The notes under the pieces: generated by a model | The model's database searches: none | Seen by the model: the letters and a program-made list of their open reading frames with translations, nothing else | Told to the model about the DNA's origin: nothing | Made by a program: the position numbers and the translations under genes | Shown: in pieces, positions 1-7,686 of the stretch | Layout: each line of letters opens with the position of its first letter | How positions within the stretch are numbered: the stretch's first letter is position 1 | NCBI GenBank assembly: GCA_002314055.1 | Contig: DCBP01000130.1 | Coordinates: forward strand, 1-23,084 | From: Prevotella sp. UBA1104 | GTDB taxonomy: Bacteria > Bacteroidota > Bacteroidia > Bacteroidales > Bacteroidaceae | Length of the DNA: 23,084 bases | Direction: 5' to 3'

Positions 1-445
1 AAATGATGTAGGGTATAGCAAGCCCGAAGACCTCCGCATTTATCCACCGCCCCTTGTCGTCTATCGGGTAGACGAGAGCGTAGATGAGAGCGAGCATCAC
101 AGGAATACCCGGCATCGTAACCAGTCCCCACAATACGCAGAATACCGCAGCAAGACCAGCTGCCCATTTGTGTACCTTGCTGTCCTCACCCTTGTAGTGA
201 GGTGCAGCAGCGACAAAGAGCAGTGCCGCAGGAGCGAGGAAACCGAGGAACTGAAAATCTTCAGGAGCTCGCTCTATCATCGGTGGCATAAGGAGAGCTG
301 CCGACAAGCCGACGCTAAGGCTGAACAGCCATGCACCGCCCTTGTAGGCATACTCCGAGATTACCTCCTGTCTGCCGTACTTCTTAGCCATTGCAAGCAG
401 ATAGCCAACCATGATGCAGAGGGATGCTAATGTCATCATCTCCAT
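1..445 (-). CDS. Multi-span membrane protein of unknown function (partial, C-terminus beyond window)
   Basis: Translating the minus strand from an ATG at 445 gives an open frame that reaches the left edge, about 148 codons, beginning MEMMTLASLCIMVGYLLAMA. Four to five hydrophobic stretches are visible: residues about 3-19, a segment around GGAWLFSLSVGLSAALLMP, one around FLAPAALLFVAAAP, one around AAGLAAVFCVLWGLV, and MLALIYALVYP. It is therefore probably an integral membrane protein. The start is supported by GGAGG about 8 nt upstream and by a gap of only 4 nt from the stop of the preceding DUF4376-like gene, so it is the last visible gene of the fibre/DGR operon. Small multi-span proteins of this style recur in Bacteroidetes phages, but I know no function. 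A holin-type role is possible and not shown by the sequence. Confidence 0.72.
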   Translation of the reverse strand, partial: MEMMTLASLCIMVGYLLAMAKKYGRQEVISEYAYKGGAWLFSLSVGLSAALLMPPMIERAPEDFQFLGFLAPAALLFVAAAPHYKGEDSKVHKWAAGLAAVFCVLWGLVTMPGIPVMLALIYALVYPIDDKGRWINAEVFGLAIPYII

Positions 446-449
446 ATCG

Positions 450-1025
450 CTACACCTCCATTTTCAGTTGTGCCGGATAGCCTGCCGTAACGTCGTAAGC
501 GAGTACCTTGTCTATGTCCGTCATGTCGCTGACTTCCGCCTTGTGTGCCGCCGTTACATTGAAGCATTGCAAAGCATACATTTCGAGTGCAGACAGGAGC
601 TGAATAGCCTTGTCGCAGTCTACCTCCAGCTTCATCTCTCCGAGCCACAGGGTCGTTGTTTTGTTCCCTGCCGCCTTGGCGATGGTCGTGGAGTTCATCA
701 GTCCCACTCTCGTTGCCTTGTCGAGCCAAACGACGCTGCCGTTGAGGGAAAAGCCGTTGACCGAGGAAGATGTGTCATACTGCTCAATGTCATTCACCAC
801 CGCCGCCTTTGCTGCCGTGAGTATATCATCGTCTGTCTTGCCGTTAATGTTGAGCCAGTAGGCATCATACGCATACTCCGTTACTTTGGTCGCATCCTGT
901 TCGTCAATAGGTTCAAGAGTGCGTTCCGTTTCCCTCTCGTTCAGCAGAACGAGAACTTTCTTTCCTCCATTGCAGATTGTCGCCTTGGGCTGACGTTCCG
1001 CAAACTGCATTGTTTCTTTTTTCAT
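450..1025 (-). CDS. DUF4376-like phage protein
   Basis: A 191-aa protein beginning MKKETMQFAERQPK. This start is chosen because its ATG overlaps the stop of the reverse transcriptase as ATGA (1025-1022), an arrangement typical of translational coupling; a start 6 codons earlier is open but less likely. The C-terminal ~110 residues, from about NDIEQYDTSSSVNGFSLNG through WLDKATRVGLMNS, TTLWLG and LEMYALQCFNVTAAHK to AYDVTAGYP, match my memory of the DUF4376 family, common beside tail-fibre genes in Bacteroides phages. The biochemical role of that family is unknown to me. Its coupling to the DGR reverse transcriptase and its place after the fibre suggest a fibre-related role (assembly, cap or chaperone), but this is inference from context only. 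The product is soluble, with no signal peptide or membrane segment. Confidence 0.85.
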   Translation of the reverse strand: MKKETMQFAERQPKATICNGGKKVLVLLNERETERTLEPIDEQDATKVTEYAYDAYWLNINGKTDDDILTAAKAAVVNDIEQYDTSSSVNGFSLNGSVVWLDKATRVGLMNSTTIAKAAGNKTTTLWLGEMKLEVDCDKAIQLLSALEMYALQCFNVTAAHKAEVSDMTDIDKVLAYDVTAGYPAQLKMEV

Positions 1026-2545
1026 ATACCTAATTTTTTGCAAATTAATTCACATGCCTCTTCTTTAGTTGTATGGAACTCTTCGAAATAAGCTTTTGTT
1101 CCGTCGTGTTTTACGTGCAAACGCTGATGAAGCTCCTGTATTCCGTCTTTAACAAGCTTGAAGAACTCTACTACTTCTTCGCTCCCCTCCGTGGAATGAC
1201 AAAGCCTTTTTGTCCCGTTGAGAAGATGGATATATGTAAGCCTTACCATATTTCCGTCGCGTCCTTCTTTTCTTTTAGCTTCAGATGGCTCTATTGAATA
1301 TTCCACAGGAACAATCTCGCTGCCATTCGCCAAATCACGGAGTTTCACTTTATCTCCTCTTTGTGTTCTCACGGTCATTCCGTGTTTGTTCACCAGTTCC
1401 ATATATCTGTTTTCTATTAGATATTCCAACCTCTTGCTGTCGGTCTTATCCAACATCCCTTTATACCCTGCATAATGCTGTTTGCCCTGCTTCCATGCAC
1501 GTATCGCCCTTCTTCTTATTTCAGCTCTCACATGCACATAACTGTCTTTATAGTCATATTTACAAAAGCGGAACCCGTCAGACACCTTACGCATCTGATA
1601 ATCAGACTTAACACTTAGTCCGTACCTGCTTTCGTAATATGACATCAGAAAGCTCATAGCCTCTCTAACTTCCGCCTTTGCTCCGCCGATAAGCCTGTTG
1701 TCGCCAAAACAGAAAAGCTCAACGTTATATCTCCGCAGCAGTTCTCTGTCTGCCGAAACAACTGTAAACATTGCCATTATCTGACTAAGGCATCCGCCTA
1801 TCGGCAGATATTCCGTCTTGCTGAAAGCCAACAATAGTAGCCACCGTGTATATGGGCATACTATAACGCTGAACATTTCGCCGAGTACGACTTTCATTTT
1901 CAGCGTTTCATAGAAATGGTGAATATCAGTAAGACCCACCCACTTGCCCTGATGTGTCTTAACCCAATGGCGTATTTTGTTTACCATACAATATCGGCGG
2001 TCGTTACTCAACAGACTTCTTCCCTCTATTCCGGAATAAATATTCCTTATCATCATATTGCGGAATTTCTGCTCTATCACGATAAGTATCAGTGTCTGAA
2101 CTATTCTGTCATACATCGGGTAGATGTCTGCATTTCGCTTCTTATCACCCTTTCCCTTCTTGTGTATCACTCTCCTGTGGCTATCGCCGGGGGTATATGT
2201 CATATCGGTGAGTTCCTTTCGCAGACGGGCGCAGATTTCTTTCTTTTTTGCTATATAAAGCGACGTGTTGGAGTTTGTCCTTTCCATCGTCCTGTCAAAA
2301 GCATACTCTATCAGCAGGCGGTTAGTGAAGAAACGTTTTAAGCCTTTCAGCTTCCTTTTTCTGTTTGCTGTCTTCAATTCTTGCATTACGGCATCCATAT
2401 CGGTAGCCGTTGCGTTGCTTTCCGCTTTGTTCTCATCACCCATAAAAGGCAACGAGTCGTAATCGCACCGCCCATACCCACCTGTGGCGGTATGGCTGTC
2501 TTTAATCTTTGAGCTTGCTGCTCGCGATGTGGGGCTTCCTTTCAT
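1022..2545 (-). CDS. DGR-type reverse transcriptase
   Basis: RNA-dependent DNA polymerase of a diversity-generating retroelement, predicted to copy the adjacent template repeat with errors at adenines so that the cDNA replaces the fibre variable region. Numbering residues from the longest frame (start 2794), visible motifs are RVIHKKGKGDKKRNADIYP in the fingers, the motif A aspartate in GLTDIHHFYE (D290), the DGR-type LPIGGCLSQ (330-338), and a catalytic box reading CFGDN (363-366 = FGDN) where YxDD is expected. A thumb region and a ~110-residue C-terminal extension follow. The frame is open from 2794 (590 aa), but that would translate the template repeat. I prefer ATG 2545 (507 aa), which lies 13 nt after the template and has AAGGA 4 nt upstream. 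ATG 2443 (473 aa) is a further option. The gene follows the target fibre and overlaps the DUF4376-like gene by ATGA. The family is secure; the start is not. Confidence 0.9.
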   Translation of the reverse strand: MKGSPTSRAASSKIKDSHTATGGYGRCDYDSLPFMGDENKAESNATATDMDAVMQELKTANRKRKLKGLKRFFTNRLLIEYAFDRTMERTNSNTSLYIAKKKEICARLRKELTDMTYTPGDSHRRVIHKKGKGDKKRNADIYPMYDRIVQTLILIVIEQKFRNMMIRNIYSGIEGRSLLSNDRRYCMVNKIRHWVKTHQGKWVGLTDIHHFYETLKMKVVLGEMFSVIVCPYTRWLLLLAFSKTEYLPIGGCLSQIMAMFTVVSADRELLRRYNVELFCFGDNRLIGGAKAEVREAMSFLMSYYESRYGLSVKSDYQMRKVSDGFRFCKYDYKDSYVHVRAEIRRRAIRAWKQGKQHYAGYKGMLDKTDSKRLEYLIENRYMELVNKHGMTVRTQRGDKVKLRDLANGSEIVPVEYSIEPSEAKRKEGRDGNMVRLTYIHLLNGTKRLCHSTEGSEEVVEFFKLVKDGIQELHQRLHVKHDGTKAYFEEFHTTKEEACELICKKLGI

Positions 2546-2557
2546 TATATCCTTATC

Positions 2558-2675
2558 GACAGCGAACGCCCCAGCGTAGTTGTCATTGCCATTGCCAGCG
2601 TTGTTGTTACAATTCGCAGTCCGAACAGACGCTTGACCATTATTCGCAGTGCAACCCGAAACGGAGCCGTTCTCC
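2558..2675 (-). repeat. DGR template repeat (TR)
   Basis: This 118-bp segment aligns without gaps to 2960-3077 (offset 402). Read on the minus strand it contains 27 adenines. All 16 differences from the variable copy are at these adenines, and the other 91 positions are identical. It holds ten AAY codons in the frame of the fibre gene, the usual DGR design because mutated AAY codons cannot become stops. The end nearest the reverse transcriptase is an unvaried GC-rich block (TACGCTGGGGCGTTCGCTGT), the expected place of the IMH* element. The first mismatch at a non-adenine marks each boundary. Confidence 0.95.
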
Positions 2676-2959
2676 CCACCTTCGCTTTTGGGAGGATTCA
2701 CTCCCTTACACATCACACCGACATTCCCGGAATTAAGATCCCGAGGTGCAAAAGTTTTTCTCTTTTCCTGTATGATGTGAATATTTTTCTTCATTCTTAA
2801 TTTGCCGCCCGGACCGGGGCTACACTAAGCCGTTTCGCCCCTTTGCATCCGATTTGAAGCCATTGCCTTTGCCAAAACCCATTGTTTGCTAAGTCGCAGC
2901 TTGAGGTTTATTGTTATTGTTAATGTTTATTACTCTCGATTTAAATTTGATTATAGCTG
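2676..2959 (-). other. Spacer between VR and TR, with possible structured RNA
   Basis: The stretch from the fibre stop (2951) to the template contains no convincing gene. Its 2885-2950 part is AT-rich. Next comes a GC-rich element at 2816-2841 whose ends, read on the minus strand, pair as GGGGC/GCCCC around an inner GGCT/AGCC stem. It could be a weak terminator or a folded part of the DGR template RNA. A 20-codon open frame (2882-2820) and the N-terminal 40 codons of the extended reverse-transcriptase frame also lie here, but nothing shows that they are translated. Confidence 0.4.
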
Positions 2960-5900
2960 GACAGCGAACGCCCCAGCGTAGGTGACAAGGCCACCGCCAG
3001 CGTTGATGTGACAAGACGCAGTCCGAACAGACGCTTGACCACTAAACGCAGAGCAACCCGAAACGGAGCCGTGCACCTGTACACTATCATTACCATGATT
3101 ATTCGTTGGATATAGCCACAGATACGCATTTTCATGCGTTCTAAATCCTCCGCCTCGTTGTTTTAAACAGAACAAACCCATGGAGTAGTTGCTCTTCATT
3201 GTCCAAAATTCGCCATTAAGACCTGAGCCTTTGCCCACTTGGTAAACCTTTGACGCGCCTTCAAGCATAGGAACTGTGCTATTCTTGCCTGATGCTTCGT
3301 AAGCGGTGTTATTTAACACCGTAAGCGGTTTAACGTCCTTTACTTCAATGGCATCATATTCCACATCCACCACGCCCTCGGTATCTACACGTATCACGTA
3401 GTAGCCATAGTTCAAGTGGCGGAACACTCCGATATAGGGTAACGTCCAGCCTCTATATATAGGCAGGCTTCTCTTCATGATTGCTATTCCGCCTGTCATA
3501 TCCGTTGTCTTGTCGTTCAAAACCAAACCATCACAACACTCCAACTTGGTGTATGAATTTATCACGGCAGTCATCACACCGTCCGCCAACCCCTCGCATC
3601 TCGGCACGTTGCGTATCACGAAGTAGTGCTTGCACGCTTCCATGCCCTCGCCTGTGTCAAGATTCACGCTTCCGTCAGACGTGCATACCATATCCCCGTT
3701 TTCGTCATAGTGGAATATATTGCTCTTGCTTCCTATCCTGTCAGCAAGTCCTGCTTTCATTACGGCATCAAGAACACGCTGCGCTTCAAGCATCTCCACA
3801 CACAAGTATCTGTCGTTGCCGACAATACCTCTTACCAATTCGGTGGCAGTCGCTGTCTGTCCACCTGTATATACATTTGTCCACCAATTCTGATATTTTT
3901 CCGTTCCGTCAGCCGTAATGAACTTCCATCCGTTCACACCGCTTATGGCATCGTCATTGAAAAGACTTGCGCTCATCGTGTTGTTGGTTATCCCCACGCC
4001 GAACATGTCAAGATTGGTATGGCACACACTTCCTATCTCAGAGAACATCATGGCGAGCAAACATTCCATATACTCGAAGTGCAGTCCCATATAAGGCTTG
4101 CACGTCAGATTGTCCTCGTTCTTGTTTTGTGCATATTGGATATTCAGAACGGAAGAGAACTGCTTGGATGCATATCCGCCACCGCTCTTCTTGTATACGT
4201 CCTTGAATATCTTATAATCCAAAGCATTAGCGTATGAACCCATTGCTGTTGTATTGTACACGCAGTGAGCCTGTGAGCGCACATCGTCAAGGATTTTAGC
4301 GTTCACCGTAGCGCAAGGTGTGAAACCAAAGGCAGGAATCTCCTTTGACTGAACACCATACCATACAGACTTTCTGTCGCCGATACCTATGATGTTCATT
4401 TCCCTTCCGTCAATATCCTTTGTGGCTTTCAGCAGGTTCAAGCCATCCTCCACGCAGAGCATCACATCTCCGTCCGTTCCGTCAATCTTCACCTCCTCGC
4501 CGTTCTCGTCGAGCGTCAGTCTGCCCGGAGCGCATCGGTGGGTAATCTTGCCGTTCTTCACCGTACACAGACGGAACTTCGCTCCCATAGTGTGAATTTT
4601 CTCCGCCGTGCCGTATGTCGTTTCCGCATCGCCGCTCGCATCGCCGTTCATTCGCGCCATGCCCACATAGCCATCCTTGTCTACGAATGTATCTACGGCA
4701 GTTTTCAAGTCCATCACAAGCGAGCGCGTTTCATTCTCCTTCTGCGAAATATTGCCCAGCTGCGTCGAGATGCTTGCCATCACACCATCACGTACCACCT
4801 TCATTGTCAGGTCTGCCGTGCCCACCTTGTACGACACAGCGACCTTCAAGGAATTATTACCCTGGAAGTGGCTCATAAAACGGCAATACCCGTCTTTCGG
4901 CAATTCTGCCCCGGCATTAAGTCTGACGAGGGGGGAATACGAGCCGACAGTGGTAAGATATTGATAAGGCAGTTCCGTTACAACAGCCCCCGTTTCATCT
5001 GTAATTGCAACGTCTGTTGCTCCGCTATCTGCGGTTGTGTAACTATAAGTATAGATATGCGTCTTGCCTAAGTATGTAGCCGTTGCCGTTGCTATCGTTC
5101 CGTTCTCGTTGTAGGTATACGTGTAGTCGATACCGCGCTTCTCCACCTTGTCTATTTTCTCGGCAAAGATGCACACGCTTCCGTCAATCACATTCGGCTT
5201 GAAAAGATATTCATTGCCCTTTTCCGCCGTAAACTCCGCAATCGCCCAACCGCTCTTGCTCACCTTCACTCCGTCAGTCGATATAGCCACGTTGTTCTCC
5301 TTTGCGGTGAGCGTAATATCCGGTCTGTCGCTGTATGCACCCATACTTTCTTTTATGCGGTCCACATCCTCCGCCACAGAGTTAGCCTTAACCACGGCAG
5401 CAAGGTCAAGAGTTTTCTGTGTTCCGTTCCTGTCGGTAACTTGCAGCACGTTAGCCTCGGTAATGGTGGCATCCACCTTCTCCGCTCCCTCGGTAGCTGT
5501 GTTGCAGTTCTTGATAGCCGTGTCCACTTCCCCGACCTTGGCGGTGAAGCTCTGCTCTCTTGTCTGTTCAGCGGAAACACGTGAATCTTCATTTGTATCT
5601 CTTTCGTTCTCCGCTCTTACACGGCTCTGTTCTGCTGCAACTCGAGAGGTCTCGGTTTCAACTCGGGATTTTTCTGCTATCTGTCTCTTGTCTTCTTCAA
5701 ATATTGTATTGTCAAGTTTGTTTTTATCCTCAGCGCTCATTAGCCCGGTCGTACCTATCGTTGCTGGTCTCACATATGACGTAGCCTCATCTCCATTTAT
5801 TTTTGTTGCAACAATATTTAGCACATCGCCCACCATTTTAGTGCTTATAGAGGTTACACTTTTTGCTTCCAGTGATGCAGTGTTTACCTTAACGCCATTG

Positions 5901-6514
5901 CTTAGACTTTCTACGTCTTCCGTATTCGCCTTCTTTGATAACTCGGACTTGACTGTTTCCAAACTCTTTTCAACGGCAACTCCTCTATCTCCGGCAAATG
6001 CAGTTTCGCTTGTTTCCCCCAAGGCAAGGCTTGCACTTATCTCTACAAGGCTGCTGCCACTCCATCGGTATGTTTTCCCCGTTGTCGTGTCAACATAGAT
6101 TTTCCCGGATTCAGGTTGCCTGCCGCCAGTTGTAAATGTACCAGTAATTGTACCAGAAATAGGAGTTCCCCACGTATTAGCATCACCCCAATTACTATAA
6201 AAGTCCTTTCCGTCATACAAGACAAAGACATTGTTTTTGGCAACATACTGCACTCTACACAGTAAATCTTGCGATGTTTTCATGGAGCTCATTGCCTTAG
6301 CCGATACTTCCCCTAAAGTAAAGCCGCTGAATTCCACAACATCATCAACATAACTCGGCAACTGCGATGCCGGAACTGTTCCATCTACTAATGTAGCATA
6401 CTCACCCTTTGGTTGAACGTCTTCCGTATTCGCCTTCTTTGATAACTCGGACTTGATCTTCCCTACAAGGTTCGTCAGTCCTGTTTTGTCTAAATATTTC
6501 TTTTCATCTGCCAT
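2951..6514 (-). CDS. Tail fibre / receptor-binding protein, DGR target
   Basis: An 1187-aa fibre protein beginning MADEKKYLDKTGLTNLVGKI, with AGGA about 7 nt upstream. The N-terminal third contains modules familiar from Bacteroides phage fibres: GKIYVDTTTGKTYRWSG, SLALGETSETAFAGDRG, GLMSAEDKNKLDN, and a coiled-coil-like series of SRVxAEQxR repeats around residues 275-325. KSELSKKANTEDV occurs twice, encoded by a 40-bp exact repeat. A beta-rich middle follows. The C-terminal part ends in the hypervariable domain (about 1146-1185) generated by the DGR. It most likely binds a surface receptor and sits at the tip of the virion tail. A C-type-lectin-like fold, usual for DGR targets, is plausible for the C-terminus but I cannot establish it from sequence alone. 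It starts 11 nt after the 382-aa protein gene and is followed by the template and reverse transcriptase. Confidence 0.92.
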   Translation of the reverse strand: MADEKKYLDKTGLTNLVGKIKSELSKKANTEDVQPKGEYATLVDGTVPASQLPSYVDDVVEFSGFTLGEVSAKAMSSMKTSQDLLCRVQYVAKNNVFVLYDGKDFYSNWGDANTWGTPISGTITGTFTTGGRQPESGKIYVDTTTGKTYRWSGSSLVEISASLALGETSETAFAGDRGVAVEKSLETVKSELSKKANTEDVESLSNGVKVNTASLEAKSVTSISTKMVGDVLNIVATKINGDEATSYVRPATIGTTGLMSAEDKNKLDNTIFEEDKRQIAEKSRVETETSRVAAEQSRVRAENERDTNEDSRVSAEQTREQSFTAKVGEVDTAIKNCNTATEGAEKVDATITEANVLQVTDRNGTQKTLDLAAVVKANSVAEDVDRIKESMGAYSDRPDITLTAKENNVAISTDGVKVSKSGWAIAEFTAEKGNEYLFKPNVIDGSVCIFAEKIDKVEKRGIDYTYTYNENGTIATATATYLGKTHIYTYSYTTADSGATDVAITDETGAVVTELPYQYLTTVGSYSPLVRLNAGAELPKDGYCRFMSHFQGNNSLKVAVSYKVGTADLTMKVVRDGVMASISTQLGNISQKENETRSLVMDLKTAVDTFVDKDGYVGMARMNGDASGDAETTYGTAEKIHTMGAKFRLCTVKNGKITHRCAPGRLTLDENGEEVKIDGTDGDVMLCVEDGLNLLKATKDIDGREMNIIGIGDRKSVWYGVQSKEIPAFGFTPCATVNAKILDDVRSQAHCVYNTTAMGSYANALDYKIFKDVYKKSGGGYASKQFSSVLNIQYAQNKNEDNLTCKPYMGLHFEYMECLLAMMFSEIGSVCHTNLDMFGVGITNNTMSASLFNDDAISGVNGWKFITADGTEKYQNWWTNVYTGGQTATATELVRGIVGNDRYLCVEMLEAQRVLDAVMKAGLADRIGSKSNIFHYDENGDMVCTSDGSVNLDTGEGMEACKHYFVIRNVPRCEGLADGVMTAVINSYTKLECCDGLVLNDKTTDMTGGIAIMKRSLPIYRGWTLPYIGVFRHLNYGYYVIRVDTEGVVDVEYDAIEVKDVKPLTVLNNTAYEASGKNSTVPMLEGASKVYQVGKGSGLNGEFWTMKSNYSMGLFCLKQRGGGFRTHENAYLWLYPTNNHGNDSVQVHGSVSGCSAFSGQASVRTASCHINAGGGLVTYAGAFAVQL
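2960..3077 (-). repeat. DGR variable region (VR) at the 3' end of the tail-fibre gene
   Basis: Variable copy of the template repeat, covering about residues 1146-1185 of the 1187-aa fibre and ending just before its stop codon. Relative to the template it carries 16 adenine-position substitutions that change 12 codons: E to V, N to H, T to S, N to F, N to S, N to S, N to H, N to I, N to G, N to L, D to V and N to T. Nine of the ten AAY codons are altered. Invariant framework residues include GSVSGC, GQASVRT and YAGAFAV. The GC-rich 3' block shared with the template is the presumed IMH site. Confidence 0.95.
5913..5952. repeat. 40-bp direct repeat, copy 1 (within fibre gene)
   Basis: Identical over 40 bases to 6417-6456. 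Both copies encode the fibre sequence KSELSKKANTEDV in the same frame, 504 bp (168 codons) apart. This looks like a module duplicated inside the N-terminal shaft of the fibre. Confidence 0.9.
6417..6456. repeat. 40-bp direct repeat, copy 2 (within fibre gene)
   Basis: Exact partner of 5913-5952. Being in frame and 504 bp apart, the pair could allow deletion or expansion of a shaft module by homologous recombination; this consequence is inferred. Confidence 0.9.
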
Positions 6515-6525
6515 AATATTCCTAT

Positions 6526-7674
6526 TTAATTGTTGTTCCAGACCTCATCAATTTCGCTATCCGACAATGATGATATTTTGTTTAATGCATCCTGTAAATT
6601 AGATATATTTTTATTCATTATAGATATTATAGAAGCTATCGTATCATCAATGAATGGACTCCATTCTGACCATGTTCCCATGTCTGACAATCCATGCGAT
6701 GCGCTATTGTTGTACACTCGGCTATACTGGTATATTTTATTGTCCGTGTGCCCATTGAAAGCTTTTTTGCTGCTGTTATAATAACAGTGTGTTGTGAGTA
6801 TCTGTGTCGTTACATGCTCCATGTCGTCGCTAAACAACAGTAATACTCCCACATTTCTACTGCCATAGATTGGATTGGTTGATGTTACGGCATATACCAC
6901 AGGTTTACCAGCTTCCCCGTCTGTCGTGTTGTTGAGTTTGTCAAGATCATTCAAGTCTACGCTTTTTACCCCTTGCTCCAACCTTTGCTTGTCGGCTGCA
7001 CTCATTACTCCAGCCTTCGTTGTTGTAGCAGCCGCAATGTTTAAAACTTCATCTAAGTCTTGATAACCGTCCTCTCCTCCGTTGTTTTGCATCTTCCCGA
7101 TTTCGATGTCAACCTTGTCTTCGGTTATTGTTCCCGTTACATCTACAACTATCTCATCCGGTAGAGTATCGAGCTTGTCCTTGTTTGCCAAGAGAATATT
7201 GTTAAAGAATGCCCTTTCTTCTGGTGTCAGTATGCAGCCGTCTTTCAACTTTGCCTCTATCGCTGCCACCCTTACGTATATTCCGGCATCTTCATCTATG
7301 TCCTTTATGGTTACTGCTTTGTCTGCCAGCTCAACCACATAGTTTCCATTGCTGTCCTTGCCGTTTATCGCCCCTCGCTCTTCTACCTCGTGGAGTACAA
7401 GGGCAAAGGCGTTTGTCTTTGTTATGTATCTTGTTCCTGCTTCCGTGTCTTTCAAGACGAGGTCGTACGTACCTGTATACTTTTGGGTGTCTGACGCAAA
7501 GATAAAGCATACCACATTGTCGTTTATCGTGTAACTCTCTATCTTCTTTATCTCGTAGGCACTCCTCAAATATAGTTCTGTCTTGTCTACGGTCAGCGTG
7601 TTCTTGCCTTTCGCCGACGACAGGTCTACATTCCATGTTACGGCAACGCTGTTGCCTATCTGTATTTTGTTCAT
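6526..7674 (-). CDS. Tail fibre / baseplate-associated structural protein
   Basis: A 382-aa protein beginning MNKIQIGNSVAVTWNVDLSS. The N-terminal ~100 residues look beta-rich, with LTVDKTELYLRSAYEIKKI and TGTYDLVLKD, like domains that join fibres to a phage baseplate. A short module around residues 215-235 (TTTKAGVMSAADKQRLEQG) parallels GLMSAEDKNKLDN in the following 1187-aa fibre and is typical of phage fibre proteins. The C-terminus carries YSRVYNNSASHGLSDMGTWSEWSPF, reminiscent of fibre-tip beta modules, then a short helical tail. It lies 12 nt after the 223-aa gene and 11 nt before the fibre gene, so all three are co-transcribed. It probably anchors or accompanies the DGR-diversified fibre. 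The exact role is not determined. No signal peptide or membrane segment is seen. Confidence 0.78.
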   Translation of the reverse strand: MNKIQIGNSVAVTWNVDLSSAKGKNTLTVDKTELYLRSAYEIKKIESYTINDNVVCFIFASDTQKYTGTYDLVLKDTEAGTRYITKTNAFALVLHEVEERGAINGKDSNGNYVVELADKAVTIKDIDEDAGIYVRVAAIEAKLKDGCILTPEERAFFNNILLANKDKLDTLPDEIVVDVTGTITEDKVDIEIGKMQNNGGEDGYQDLDEVLNIAAATTTKAGVMSAADKQRLEQGVKSVDLNDLDKLNNTTDGEAGKPVVYAVTSTNPIYGSRNVGVLLLFSDDMEHVTTQILTTHCYYNSSKKAFNGHTDNKIYQYSRVYNNSASHGLSDMGTWSEWSPFIDDTIASIISIMNKNISNLQDALNKISSLSDSEIDEVWNNN

Positions 7675-7686
7675 TGGTTCTTCGTT

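Noticed and set aside
411..1091. 226-codon plus-strand frame
   Set aside because: It is antisense to the DUF4376-like gene and crosses the ends of three minus-strand genes; no family features.
2820..2882. 20-codon frame MGFGKGNGFKSDAKGRNGLV in the DGR spacer as a small accessory gene
   Set aside because: Too short, no clear ribosome site, and it overlaps the GC-rich hairpin; no support for translation.
2951..3480. A second variable region elsewhere in the window
   Set aside because: The GC-rich 3' block of the TR occurs only twice (TR and the fibre VR), so no further target gene is supported here.
5148..6098. 316-codon plus-strand frame rich in S, T, A and V opposite the fibre gene
   Set aside because: Low-complexity shadow of the fibre N-terminal repeats; the fibre frame on the other strand spans the whole region with recognisable modules.
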